Shown: positions 25,099 to 37,500 of the stretch, piece by piece | How positions within the stretch are numbered: the stretch's first letter is position 1 | How the letters are laid out: each line of letters starts with the position of its first letter | NCBI GenBank assembly: GCA_015847255.1 | Contig: JADLZK010001932.1 | Span: 558,001 to 622,000, forward strand | Direction of reading: 5' to 3' | DNA length: 64,000 bases | DNA from: Hyparrhenia diplandra | Lineage: Eukaryota; Streptophyta; Magnoliopsida; Poales; Poaceae | Position numbers and translations under genes: made by a program | Notes under the pieces: generated by a model | Databases searched by the model: none | What the model saw: only the letters and a program-made list of their open reading frames with translations | Told to the model about the DNA's origin: nothing

Positions 25099-26972
25099 TT
25101 ACCAGTTCGGGCGCACATCCCATCTACTTGGTCGCTTCCTCTTAGAAGGCAACGTTTCCATAGGGTTTGGAATATCCATTTCTGGTAAAACTACAGGCCA
25201 GACCATCTCTCCATCCTCTGGTTCATTCTCGGTCTCAGACTCTGAACTAATCCATCCATAGCAGGGAGCCCTTGCACGAGGAGGTTCATTGGCTGCAGGC
25301 AGTGGCAGTACAAATTCCAGGGGAGGTGAACTGTTGGGAGAAGATTGCTGTTCAAAGGTTGATTGAGATTCACTTGGTGCTTCATCATCCACTTGTGAAG
25401 CTTCCACATTTGTGGTGATGCCTGTTCTGCAGCTACTGCTGCTTGCTCCTGCAAAACAAAATCCTAATTCTGACTGGATGGCAAAACAAATCCCGAGGCA
25501 TTTGCTAAAAATAAGTGGCTTTTTCTTGACAATTTCTTGATGACTAGCATAAATTTTGATCATAATGCAGTATGTTTCATTGCAAGTTTTGATAGTAAAC
25601 AGGTTTGCAAATACAGACAGTGCTAGCTAAAAGCTTGACATGCATGTATATGTCCATACATATCCAAATTCAGAACATTAAGTTGTTTTTTTTCTGAAAA
25701 AAAAACAGAAGAGGTGTGCATCATTATATTAAGAACAAGAACCATTATATTAAGAAGTAAAAAGGGAAGGAATCCAAACAACACACCCCAGGCCAGCCAA
25801 CACGACTCACACAAAACTCCTCCAAACTCTCTGATCCTTAGGATACAGACTTAAGTTGCTGCTGTAAGAAAAATTGTTCTAAGGTGTCTGTGCTACTTGA
25901 ATCATGTTCTAGATTTCAATATTCCAAAGGAATGTATGCGGCACATATATGTATTTATGGATCAATGTTGTTCTAGCATAAGAGGCTATGCACAACTAAG
26001 ATGTAAAATTCAGGAAAACAGATAATCTCTCTCAAGAATAGTGACAACAAAGTGCCACAGACATGCGAGGAAGAAAGGGAATTCACCTGATCCTGCTTCG
26101 CCTGTTCCTCCAGGAGTCTGTCAAGCACGACACGGTATGATCCCCTCCTCCAGAAATACCCACCCATCTTTCCCGTACAACTATATCATCGGGTATCATG
26201 AACAAAGCAGTTAGTATTCATTATTCTTCGGTCAAAGATTTGTTGCATTTGTCAGAAAAGAAAAAGGATTATTTCCTCAATCAAATACCAAGCCATCTCT
26301 CTCTCTCTTTCAAAATTTGAACATTCAATGGATCAGCTCTTTAATCATGAAAAAAGTGTCAGATTTGCCACATTGCTCACCCAAAAAATAAAGGGGAAAA
26401 AAAATAAAATTGTGACACCACCAAGAATGCAGCCACCTCTCCCTGCCAGGACGAAATCAAAGGTGGTTTCTTTGCTAGGAACATACATCCTGTAGCATGC
26501 CTGTACAGATTTCAGGTTCACTTGGATGCTCTCAATCTCTACTGAGATTGATGATCCAGCAGCGCAACGAGAAAACCCCCAAAATCTTGCCGTCTCCCCG
26601 CGGTTTCTTGAAGCAGGGAAAGGAGCTACCTTTTCTACTCCCCCCATCACAAGAATTTCAACCGCGTCCATCCACAGCGAAATAGCAACAATCTAGGACG
26701 TACTAAATAGCAATCTTGGGAGAGATTAAAAAAAAAAAAGAAGCGGAATGTTCTTTTCCATCACCTAGCGGAGGTACCCTCTCAGTACCTTTAGGCTACT
26801 CGATGGCAAGGAAAGATGCCAAGAAATATTTCTGAGGAAGGGGAGCAACAGCTACCTTGAGCAGTTCCATGATGATGTTGCGGATTTGGGTCTTGGTGAA
26901 GCCGTACGGGACGAGGTGGTCAATGGCGGCGTCAATCCGCCGATCTCCTTTCTTGGCCCTCGGCCTCACCAT
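25099..26972 (-). CDS. small WIYLD-domain protein, with two 1-bp frameshifts
   Basis: Three coding exons: 26972-26856, 26180-26087, 25448-25099, with GT-AG junctions. Exons 1 and 2 form a WIYLD domain, the plant ubiquitin-binding module also found at the N-terminus of SUVR-type SET proteins (RRIDAAIDHLVPYGFTKTQI, then YGKDGWVFLEEG and SYRVVLDRLLEEQ). No SET domain follows. Exon 3 is acidic and low-complexity and ends SKRKRPSRWDVRPNW, a basic tail seen in short plant WIYLD proteins. An extra base in the C-run 26142-26145 and a missing base in the T-run 25409-25411 break the frame. Repaired, exon 2 is 93 bp, exon 3 is 351 bp and the protein is 186 residues. Function is unknown; a chromatin or ubiquitin link is only suggested by the domain. 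Confidence 0.75.
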
Positions 26973-29900
26973 CGCCTCAGCTGCTGCAGTCCCCTCCCTT
27001 CCTGATGGCGAAGGGAGTGGATCTTGCGCTCGGATTGAACGCAGAGGCGGCGCGAGACGGATAGGCGGACAGCACGACGGGGAAGATGTAGATGGCTGTA
27101 GAGGATTGCGTTGGCTAGCTTGGGGAACGAGGTCTCGGTCTTTGTTTAAGTGTTAGTATTTGATTTATGAACCAGTCAAACTTGTTTTGACTAGATGGCT
27201 TCGGCCAGAGACCACACTCCTAGGAACAAGCTCTCTCCATGGACCTGTTTGAAATGCATGAATGCAAAACAAAAAGAAAAAAAAAAACATTAGGAATAAA
27301 GTAGAATTAAATTAAAACTACGAGATTTGAAAACACAAGAATAAAAACTTTTGGGTGTTTGGATCACGAGGTTTACAAAAGCGTCACATGTGCCTAAGAA
27401 GTAAAGGTTTCATGCTTGAGAAATATTGTAGGATTTTTCCTTAAGTTTGGTTGGATGCTTTTTTTCCCCTGTTTTGTGAAGCAAGGTTATTCTTTCCTTT
27501 GGAAAGGAATGTAAGTTTCCTTTATTCCAAACACCAAATGGAGGAAATTTTCTTGTAGTATTTATTCCTTTGTTTTTTTCCTTGGAAATCCTCCATTCCA
27601 AAACAGTTCTTAAGTACCGGGCTCCTCTCCTCTTCCTTTTTTTAGGCAGCCTTCTACATCCGCGCCCCCACCCCCCCCCCCACACACACCTTCTCTGGCG
27701 AGCTCGTCGACGACGAGGCAGGGGTCGATTCCCTTCTGTCCCTCACTCAAATAAGAGTTATGAGGACCTTGTTACTCCTTACCTTCGTCTGCTTGAAGAT
27801 GGATGGACCCCTTGCGACCATGGAGGGAGGCGGTGGTGACGCTGCCTGTGTAAGCAACAGCAGAAGTAGCAGCGCAGGCGTCGTCGGGCCCGAGCGGCTG
27901 ACGCATCGGCTTTTCCCCTTGGAGTCGTACTACCGGAAGTGCCGCAAGCCGCACTCCATCCATGGTTGTGGGGCCCAGTCTAGCAGCGAGCTCTGCACGG
28001 AGTACGCGTGCCACACCTGGGGCCCAACAAAGCCAAGTGCTCCACTAGCGGAATGTTGTGGCGTGTCTTCTTCATGGGGCCCACTTCTGCTACGTGTACC
28101 ACATGCGCCCTCGTTGTTTAAGTGGTGTGCCATGGAGGCTATCAACGTGTCCCTTCGGTGGCTTGGTGCATGTGCTCTCGTGGCCCATCACGGGCCTTAT
28201 CTTATGAGCGGTCTTGTTGTTGCCTGCTGCAACTAGACAACCACTTCTAAGGTGCTTTCTTGATGAATATGCTTTCACCTAGGTTTTTTGGCCGAAATTC
28301 TCCTACATCCCAATGATGCCATAAACAATATGCTTTGGATGCCAGCATTTTTTTACCCGACGCCAACCCACTCTTAGCCATCGCTTCGCGAGGCCAGTCC
28401 ATCTGGGTGCATGCGTTTTTTACGCCCGTGCGTTACCCCTCACCTGCAGATTTGCCCTCCTTGGTGTCTTAGTAGTTGTTTATTTTCTTGGTCGTAGAAC
28501 CTCAATGTAACACAATCCTCTTCTGAGGATTGCTTTGTACTTCGGCTGCTTTAATATAATACTAGAAATGTTCGCGGCGTTGCCGCTGTATGGCCAGTGT
28601 AGCCATTGTTGATTGCCGAGGTAATGCTCAGATACAAAGAAGTATCATTGCAAATTGGTCGTATTTAGAAAGCAACTAACAAACTTGTCATTGTGTACAT
28701 AAACTAATCACAGAGGTTGTGAACATAATGTTTGTTCTCAAAGTGTAGATCAAATGCAAGAAATATTGTGTGTATATTGCGATTTTTTTACCTAGGAAAC
28801 GATCTATCCTTCCTTCATATTGTGGCAGTATTTCAATTGGGGTCAATGAAAAAACATACTTTGGGAAGCTTGTGTAGTTGCTATTTCCTTCAGAGATTTA
28901 TGTTCTCACGATCAGTTTTAACATGTAGGGGGCTTCTACAGCTCTGTACCCAGGCGTAGCCCTTTGAACGCATGCTTTTCATATGTAGAGGACTTTTCCT
29001 TGTTCTAAATATTGTTCAAACTGAGGTTGCACTTGTGCAGGTACCACGGAGTACATCGCGTAACCCTTTTATTTGTAATATTTAAAGAAGGTATCATGAT
29101 GAATTGATTATCCTTCATTTTTAGCATATTATATAAATATAAAGTGCAGTGAGGAAGTTTTTTTATCAAGAAAAATCATGTTGACTTGTTGATAAAACAC
29201 TGATTTGATGCTGCAGTACCAAAAAATTTTCAGAGATCATGCGAAGCATGGCTTCTACCATGACGGTGGATTTGGAGTCTGAATCTTAATTTTCAGTAGT
29301 GTTGGAAGGGGAGTCTGAATCTGAATCCATTTGTGTGGCCGAATGCTGGTGCTGGTTGTGTGTCAACACATTAACAACTAAATTTTAATGGCTACTTGGC
29401 AACAGCTATTTCACAAATCACAACTGCTTGCCAACACCTATTTTAATTATCCAGGTTTTCATTCCTGTAAAAACGAATGAGGTCATGTGCCATTGTTTGG
29501 TGTAGCCTGTGCAGGAAGAAAGCAAAGCATAATGAGTGGGCGAGTGGTGTTGCTCAAGCAGAAGCACGCTACTTTTCGTGAGGTCTAGAGGAAGAGAGGG
29601 ACAAGGACAGGGATTGAGGCCTTTTCTTCTTGGCGAGAGAGAGCAAGGCAAGGGGAAGAAGCAGTAGAGAGCAGCTGTCGAGTGGAGAGGCGCTCCTTGT
29701 TTGAGCGCAGCGCACCGCCTATGTGGCCACCTTTGAGCTGCTTATCATAGAGCCCCGGCCTCTCGCCTCTCTGGCGCCTTCAGCAACAGAGAACACGATG
29801 GTGGGGCAGACATGTACAGCGACAGAGATGGAGTGAGGAGGAGAAGGGAGAGCGAGGTGAGCGCCAGGGGAAGGGAAGACTGCGGCACAGACACGACTCC

Positions 29901-30975
29901 CGCGAGAGGAGACTGGGCTGGAGTTTGGAGGAAGATGAGCAGCTTCTTAATGAAATACACGTGAAGTCGTGTTCTAGAAAAAAAGACAGGGAATCGCAAT
30001 GCCGATTTTTATATCAACCGAGGTGGCAGGTCCTGATGCTTGTGCTGCTGGCGTCGGGAGGTGAAGAGGAGGAGGAGCAGCAGAAGGAGGCTGGCCAAGT
30101 GTGGTTGGGAGGCGGGGGAGGGGGAGCCCAAGGAGCTTGGACGAGAGATTTCTTTGGCGTGTTTGACGGCGCGGCGACAGGGACCAGATGAACAAGGGGA
30201 AGAGGGTAAAAGTTAAATCGTCTGCCAGTTCGGGAGGCTTCGCGATTGCTTTGGACTGGGCCTTAGTACAGGCACGTTTGCACTGCCTGATGCCATTGGT
30301 TAAGAATCCTACGGTTGAGAGAATAGCAAGTGACGTGGCCCAATGGTATGCTCTGGTTTGGTGCTGAAATCGTAGGGAGAAGATAAGCTGTTGATTGTCA
30401 AAAAAAATATCTTATTTTGACTAGATCTACAAAAATGTTATTAATTTTATATATGTAATAATCAATCTAATAATATTTATTATGCATCATGATAAAATAT
30501 TTTCTTATATATAATCATCAAAACTTGACAATGATAATTAAAAGGGACATAGAGAGTATATGATTATTCTAGTTTACATCCGTAATCTCGAGCCATTTAC
30601 AAATCAATCTAACTTTTGTATTTTTTTATATCTTATGTATTTGCACTAGAAACTTTGTCCTTTATTGCTTATTCTTTTCCAATCCTTTTCACTTTCAGAT
30701 TGGTGGATCAATACAACGTATGATTAGATCGATTTTGGAAGTCGAGATAAAAAGTTGTTGAAGAGCGTTTTTTTCAGTCTTGCCAAAAAAACAAAACAAA
30801 ATGGGAGTGGTTCTCAACATAATTGGAGGTGCTCTTCACACCTCTAAGGAGCAATCTTCCATATCTATAGACCTCATTCACCTTTAGCCAACCCCACGCA
30901 TTATCCTCATTTCTTAGGCTTTTGTGTACACAGTTCCCAAGCACCTTTTTCCTACTCGCCAACCCTCGTAGTATA
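26973..30975. other. intergenic, repeat-derived, no supported gene
   Basis: The first 150 bases should hold the 5' UTR and promoter of the WIYLD gene. About 27600-28560 is GC-richer, contains a C-run and an open frame of 158 codons at 27760-28236 without a recognisable domain, and ends with TTAATATAATACTAGAAATG; it looks like a worn repetitive element. The stretch 29570-30200 is purine-rich with GGAG runs. No splice-consistent gene model emerges. Confidence 0.4.
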
Positions 30976-30977
30976 TA

Positions 30978-31203
30978 CTTCCTCCGTTTTCTGAAAGTGT
31001 CGTTTTTGACTTTTGGCTATTGCGTTTGATTTATTTCGTTTTATTTAAATTTTTTTACAAATAAATAAATTAAGTAAATAATTGTTAAAGTATCTCTAAT
31101 GATAAAATAAGTTAAATAATATTTGTAAAAATTGAATAAAATAAATGATTAAACAAGATGACACGGAAACCAAAGTGATACTTTCAAAGAGACGGAGGCC
31201 GTA
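30978..31203. mobile_element. Stowaway-like MITE
   Basis: The left end CTTCCTCCGTTTTCTGAAAG pairs with CTTTCAAAGAGACGGAGG at the right end, with the inner pieces GTGTCG and GATGACAC. A TA precedes the left end and GTA follows the right. The interior is AT-rich. It is a diverged member, and the right boundary is uncertain by a few bases. Confidence 0.65.
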
Positions 31204-31579
31204 GATGGCTAGAGAGATAAATAGCCTATAAAATTTTCTTTATAATTTCGCAACACTATAGCAAAGTAGTTGGATTAAAGCACACCATTACTTTGTCAAT
31301 ACTAATCCACATCAAGCCAAGCCTCCAAAACAAATTCTAGCAGCAAGACTCGAACACTACTAGAACACTCAAAACACTAAGTAGCTAAACAAGCTACTCC
31401 TATGAGCTAAACAAGAAGAGCGACAAACCAACTGCTTCACCAATAGTGACCTTTTATTACCAAAGTGAGTAAAGCGTGTCTCAAGCTCTAAATGGTGTGG
31501 GCATATGCAAGGAATGCCAATAGGATGGCCATGGCCACCACCAGTATTATCAGCCCACCAAACTGATATAGTTGTTAGC

Positions 31580-32095
31580 CGCACTTCGTATTCTCTATTT
31601 ACCTTTCTCTATACATCCTACCATCAAGCATTCTCTCCTTTACTGATAAATTTTTCCGCGACTCATCCTTCTTTTATATCTCTGCTTCTATACCAACTAC
31701 CATCAATGAAGTTCCCCACTTGTAATTTTATCTAAATATATCCACGAGAGATCTAGTTTTGAAGGATTTATCAAACCAATGGTGTAATTAAAATTTCATT
31801 TGATTTTTTAGTTTGTAAGTTATAATAATTTTTATTTACCTAAATCAGTGGGGCCCACGCTGCATGCATGCACCTCCACTCTTTTTCTCTCCTGCGCGAC
31901 ACTCTTTTCTCTCCTGCACGCGTCAGATGGGGCCACCACGAGCGTTGCCGTAACCACGGCAAAGGGGCACACTTCCAGGAAGTTGGGTTGTCCAGTAGCT
32001 TTCCCCCGTACCCCGCTGCGGGGTTTTTTGTTTCAGTAAACACCAACGTGGCCTATAAGGGGCTTAACAGTGTCCCAGTGCGGATGGTCTTACCC
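31580..32095. repeat. dispersed repeat, copy A (direct repeat of 41975-42445)
   Basis: This stretch shares blocks with 41975-42445 in the same orientation: CTCTATTTAC, TATACATCCTACCATCAAG, ATTTTATCTAAATATATCCA, TAGTTTTGAAGGATTTAT, GTAAGTTATA, GTGGGGCCC and finally CCCAGTGCGGATGGTCT. The family is not recognised; it could be a non-autonomous DNA transposon. The two copies flank the second hnRNP gene. Confidence 0.6.
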
Positions 32096-34080
32096 TCACA
32101 TTGTGCCTTTTGTGGATGCACTGGAGCCCCTATCCAAGTTTCCAAGGGCTAGAAAACTTACTGTTGCGTACTGGTTGCGTCAGTCAGTCTCCAATGAGGG
32201 TAGCAGAGAATACCGATAGACTTTGGCTGCCAAACTTCCAAAAAGACCTCTTTGTTGGACCGTGCACACTCTGGTGCGCACCGGTGGTGAGTGTTAGCGC
32301 TCAAAGTGGAGTTTTACAGTCTCTCTGGAATAACTTTTCGATGTGTCCGCTAGACAGATCAGGTGTCCAACTTTAACATTTCCCACGAGTCTGGCCATGC
32401 TCGCAACTGTTTACAATGTAATGTAATCCTTATTTGTGTATCTAGTAGAAAATAGGTCTCGCTCGGTAACTGTGGGGTTACAGGGTAACTTTACTTTTGT
32501 ACTTTCCTCTAGTTAATGAAATACGCGCAACGGTGTGGTCTCGGCGGCCATGCTCCGGCGCAAGTTCCGTGTCACACCCCTCGATGAGCACCGAAGTTCA
32601 TTATTGTTGGTGTACGTGCCACAAGGTTGGATCTATTTCTAGAAACTACGCGTAACATTTTTATACATTTAGGGCGTGTGGCACGTAACTCCTAGTGGAA
32701 AATGATCGGTTCAATTATTTCTTTCTCTCTTCCTCTCGCTTCAGATAGCTTTGTCCGCGCAACTCCTATCAGCGCCCGGCCGCGCTCCCCCCCGGCGTGG
32801 CCTCCAAAGACCTCCGGCGGCGCCGCCCGCATCTCCCCTAGAACGCCGCCGCGCTCTCCGGCCTCACGCGACTGGACCGCGGCCATGGCTCCGGCCCCGT
32901 CCCGCCCTCGGCGCCGCCCGCTAGCCACGAACACGGCGCCGCCCGTCCCTGAAGGGCGCGCCGCCCGCCATGGCGCCGACCCACGAGCACGGCGCCGCGC
33001 GGCCACGGCACGGCGCCGCCCGACGCACGCCCCGGCGGCGAGTCCCTCCCGGTGTGCCTCGGCGCGCGCGCCCGCCCCGCCCGCGGCATGACACGTGATC
33101 GCATCGCCCCACAGCGCCCGCTCCGGCCGGCGCGGCGATAGCGCCCCGTCCGCCCTCAGCGCCGCCTGTCGCCCTAGCGCCGCCGCCCATCGGCCCGAGC
33201 CCCGGGTCCAGCCGGCGCCGCCTCGTCCGCCTCGGGCGCCGCCTAGAGCACCGCCCTACCCCAGAGCGTCCCGGCCACGAGCACGGGTCCATGACTGCGC
33301 CCCGCATCAGGCATGGACGCCAAAGGTCTTGGGGGCGAGCCGCCGGCTGAAGGAAGAAGGGAAGGACAGAAATGCAATTGATTTCACTTTCGAGGTTCCC
33401 GATGAAAGATGACCAAAAGTTTTTTTCTTTTATATTCTCGACATGCGGGCCCGAGATGTCATAGGGATGGTAAAAATTTGAGTCGTACCAAACACTTTTC
33501 GGGATCCGAGATCCGGTGGAGCTACTCCACGGTGGAGCGTATGATTTGCGGCTCCGGAGCTGCTTTTTCCGAGTTGGAGCTCTACCAAACACGCCTTTAA
33601 TAAGAAAACTAGATTCAAAGATATCTTTGTAATGATACTAATCATGTATTATAAATATTAATATTTAATAATATATATTTAGTTAAAGTTATTTTTGGGA
33701 AGCATAAACGACACTCTTTAATGGACGGTGGGAGTTACCCTGAATTCTCAACTTTTTTTTTTTTTTTTTTGTTTTTGAGCAAATCCTGAATTTCTCAACT
33801 AGAACGACCCATGTTTCTCCAAAAAAAAAAAAACTAGAATGACGCATTATAGCGAGCCCCGGTGGGTCTCTATTGAGCCCACCGGACCATTCCATTGAGC
33901 CCGTCCACCTGGCCAGTGGTGCTGTGTAGCCCATGATGACAAGTTCCGCAGGCCGAACCGGAATCCGGCCTGCAGCCCAGAAGCAAAGGCCGTGCGGCCC
34001 ATATACCAAGCTGCCTTCCTGTAGCCAAGCCAAGCCAAGCTAATGTACGTGTACGGAGCCGAGCCGAGCCGATCTCCCTC
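32096..34080. other. intergenic with a GC-rich block between imperfect inverted ends
   Basis: About 32740-33350 is extremely GC-rich with arrays of CGCCGCC and no conserved protein. It lies between AGGGCGTGTGGCACGTAACTCC (near 32671) and the inverse-like GGAGCTCTACCAAACACGCC (to 33595), possibly the ends of a non-autonomous element that took up gene sequence. The portion 33640-34080 holds two homopolymer runs (T at about 33753, A at about 33822) and should end with the promoter of hnRNP copy 2. No gene is supported. Confidence 0.35.
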
Positions 34081-34583
34081 CCTCCCATCAAGTAATCGAA
34101 CAATCTCCTCTCCAATTCAATCATTTTTCCTCCGCCGCACCGCACTTGTTCCTCCTCCTCCGCCACCGTCGTCCTCCTCCGCCGATTGCTCACGGATCCC
34201 TCCTCGCCACCGCCACCGCCGCTGCCGCTGCGGACCCACCGGTAAGCTTCGCGATCCCCCTCCCACCCGCTCTTCGTACGCCCCCGCCTCGCCCAGGCCC
34301 GATCGGCGCCGCCGCCGCCGCTCCGCCGGATCGCGCCGGGGCTCGGCCGGATCTGGTACGGATCTCGCCCGCCCCGCGCGTAATTCCGCGATCGCAGCGT
34401 AGGATCCAGCCCCGCGCGCGGTGGGAATGTGGATAAGTACCGGCGTGCGTTCCTGCCTGACGTGGTGACTCACGGTTGGTTGGTTGCAGGGGGAGAGCAG
34501 AGGAGAGGAGGAGAGGAGAGGAGGGACCGACTGGACGGACGGACGGACGGACGGAAGGCCAGCGGGGAGGGAGGAGGAGCGAT

Positions 34584-37500
34584 ATGGAGGCCGCCGACTA
34601 CGGGAAGCTCTTCGTCGGCGGCATCTCGTGGGGAGACGACCGAGGACCGCCTCCGCGACTACTTCGGCCGCTTCGGCGAGGTCACCGAGGCCGTCATCAT
34701 GCGGGACCGAAGCACGGGCCGCGCGCGAGGCTTCGGCTTCATTGTCTTTGCTGACGCCGCCGTCGCCGAGCGCGTCACCATGGACAAGCACATGATCGAC
34801 GGGCGAATGGTAATCATAATCTCCCTTCCTCTCTCTCGGTCTCGGCGCCGCCCAATTAATTCTGTTCTGCTGCTGTAAACCTTCCGCCTTCTGTTTGTCT
34901 GTCTGTCTGTTTGCTGTTTATCCTGTTGATTGAGAGACAGCTGAATTGCCCATTGGCGGCCCATTTTGGTTGGTTCAGGTGGAAGCGAAGAAGGCTGTGC
35001 CCAGGGACGACCACAGTATCGTGAGCAAGAGCAACGCCAGCAGCATAGGGTCGCCTGGACCGGGCGAACCCGGAAGATCTTCGTCGGAGGCCTGCCGTCG
35101 AACGTCACCGAGGCCGACTTCAGGAGGTACTTTGAGCAGTTTGGTGTCATCACCGACGTGGTTGTCATGTATGACCACAACACGCAGAGGCCGAGGGGGG
35201 TTCGGGTTCATCACCTATGATTCGAAGACGCTGTCGACAAGGCCCTGCACAAGAGCTTCCATGAGCTCAATGGTAAGATGGTCGAGGTCAAGAGGGCTGT
35301 TCCCAAGGAGCAGTCTCCTGGGCCCGTCGTGCGCCGCCTGTGGGGGTGGGGCAGAACTATGCCATGAACAGGGTCCATAGCTTCTTGAATGGATTCAACC
35401 AGGGTTACAACCCGAACCCCATTGGAGGTTATGGCATGAGGGTGGATGGAAGGTATGGCTTGCTTTCAGGTGCAAGGAATGGCTTCTCTTCTTTTGGCCC
35501 AGGTTATGGGATGGGTATGAATGTTGAAGGCGGGATGGGCGGAACATTTGGTGCAAGCTCTGGTTTCATCAGCAACTCCAACGGGAGGCAAATGGGCTCC
35601 CTACTTCAATGCGAAGTTCCAACAGATTGGGTAGCCCTATTGGGTACCTTGGTCTTAACGATGTTCCGGGATCAATGTTGAGTTCCATGTCTAGGAATGT
35701 CTGGGGTAATGGGAGTCTAAACTACCCGAGCAATCCTACAAACATGAGTGCTTTCGCTTCGCCTGGAAATGGGGGTCAAGTCGGTATTACTGGCGACAGT
35801 TGGGGAGGCCTCCCTTCTGCTCATGGGATGGGCAGCATTTCAAGCCTTGGGTCAGGGAGCCTTGGTCGTGGGGCTGGAGATAATACCTTTGGTTTGCCTT
35901 CTGGCACCTATGGGAGGAGCAACTCAACTGGTACAATCGGTGAGCCTTTTTCTGCATCAGGCAATACATATGAAATAAACAACCCAGATACATATGGGAG
36001 CAGCTCTATTTATGGTGGCACAGCCTGGAGGTTCGCATCATCTGAGGTTGACATGCCTTCTTTTGGTCATGATATTGGAAATGTTGATCCAACTATCAAA
36101 TGAGACATGTCAACAAGTCACATGGCCAACTATCCTGTTAACAACAATCAGCCAAGCAGAGGTCAGTGTTCATTTCATCGTTTTCTCTGAAATTCCGAAT
36201 TACACATAGATTTTCCTTTCTGTAAAAAGGTACTATGCTGCATAATTGTGTTAACTACTTCAATGGCTGGGGAAAACAAGTGAAGCACATCTCTTCTTTT
36301 TGGTTTAGGAAAGCATTGCATTTATTCAATCTGAATACAAGTTTCATGACACTGCCTTTGTTGTGGGTTCCTTCTAATTATAATTCAAGTAACTTGAGTA
36401 CTGAACCCATAACATATTGGTTGTCTGCTAATTAAAGCTTGAGTTTTGTTTCGTGTCCGCTGACTGAGATAGTGATGTTCTTCCATAATAAAATAAAAAG
36501 AGAAATCATAGAGTTTTCATGTCCTGTTCTGCTATGACATTTACAGAACTTGACAATGGATAATCAGTACATTTATAAAACACTTCGTGGACTTGTACTC
36601 ATATGAACCTGACTTGTGCATCTTCAGAGTTAGATTGTTACTTTGCAGCATAGTGAATTGTCATGCTATTGTTCGATATATTCAAATAGAATATTGATTT
36701 TATTTATTTTCTAAGCACCTTCCTTTCTTCAGTTGAGTTTTAACTTATGCTAAGAAGATTAATAGGAGTAGACTGTAGATCTGAATTGTAATCGAACTAT
36801 ATGATGTCACGGGTAACTGTAGATCTGAATTGTAATCGAACTATATATGATGTCACGGGTCTATTGGCCCTTGCATTTAGTGTTGCATTGTTCACTTTAA
36901 CTGTAGAAGAAGCATTTGGTGAGATTGGGATAGGATATTCAACTGGAAATGGACTTTTAGACAAATGATTATCAAAGTGCTAGGAAATGAACAATCCGAC
37001 TCCATTCCCGAGCAGGATGCTACCTGCCAGTCACTTCAAAGCAGCCCCTGCAGCTTTGAATGATGATGGACAATTCTAGTATGAACACTGGCATTGTCTC
37101 TTGACTCTTTTCAAAACCATCAACATCAATATTTGCCTTGATATAAATCTCGTGCCAAATTCATTCAACATTGTGCTGAGTAAATCAAGGAGATTAGGAA
37201 GCAATTTATGTATATGTTTTCAACATTCTTGTCAAACTCTGGATATATTCAACGATATTTGACAAACTGGACTGGAAATTCTTGTGGCTAATTGGTTCCT
37301 GCCGACTGCCGAGAGCCAAATTTTGCTGCAATTAGTTTTGCAGGATTGTCCTGTAGCAGAGTGTTCAGTATGCTATTGGAAATGTGTAGTGCTGAGCGAT
37401 ATACCATCATATTTTCTTAACAGCATCATGTATATACGTGAAGGTTGATAATTTATAGCTGAGAGCAAATGATTTTATCCTACTATGATTAACCTTGGGT

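Noticed and set aside
27760..28236. 158-codon plus-strand frame
   Set aside because: No recognisable domain or splice partner, and it lies in repeat-like sequence.
34117..34791. Minus-strand Arg-rich frames over GC-rich hnRNP exons
   Set aside because: Antisense shadows of the RRM exon and the GC-rich 5' UTR.
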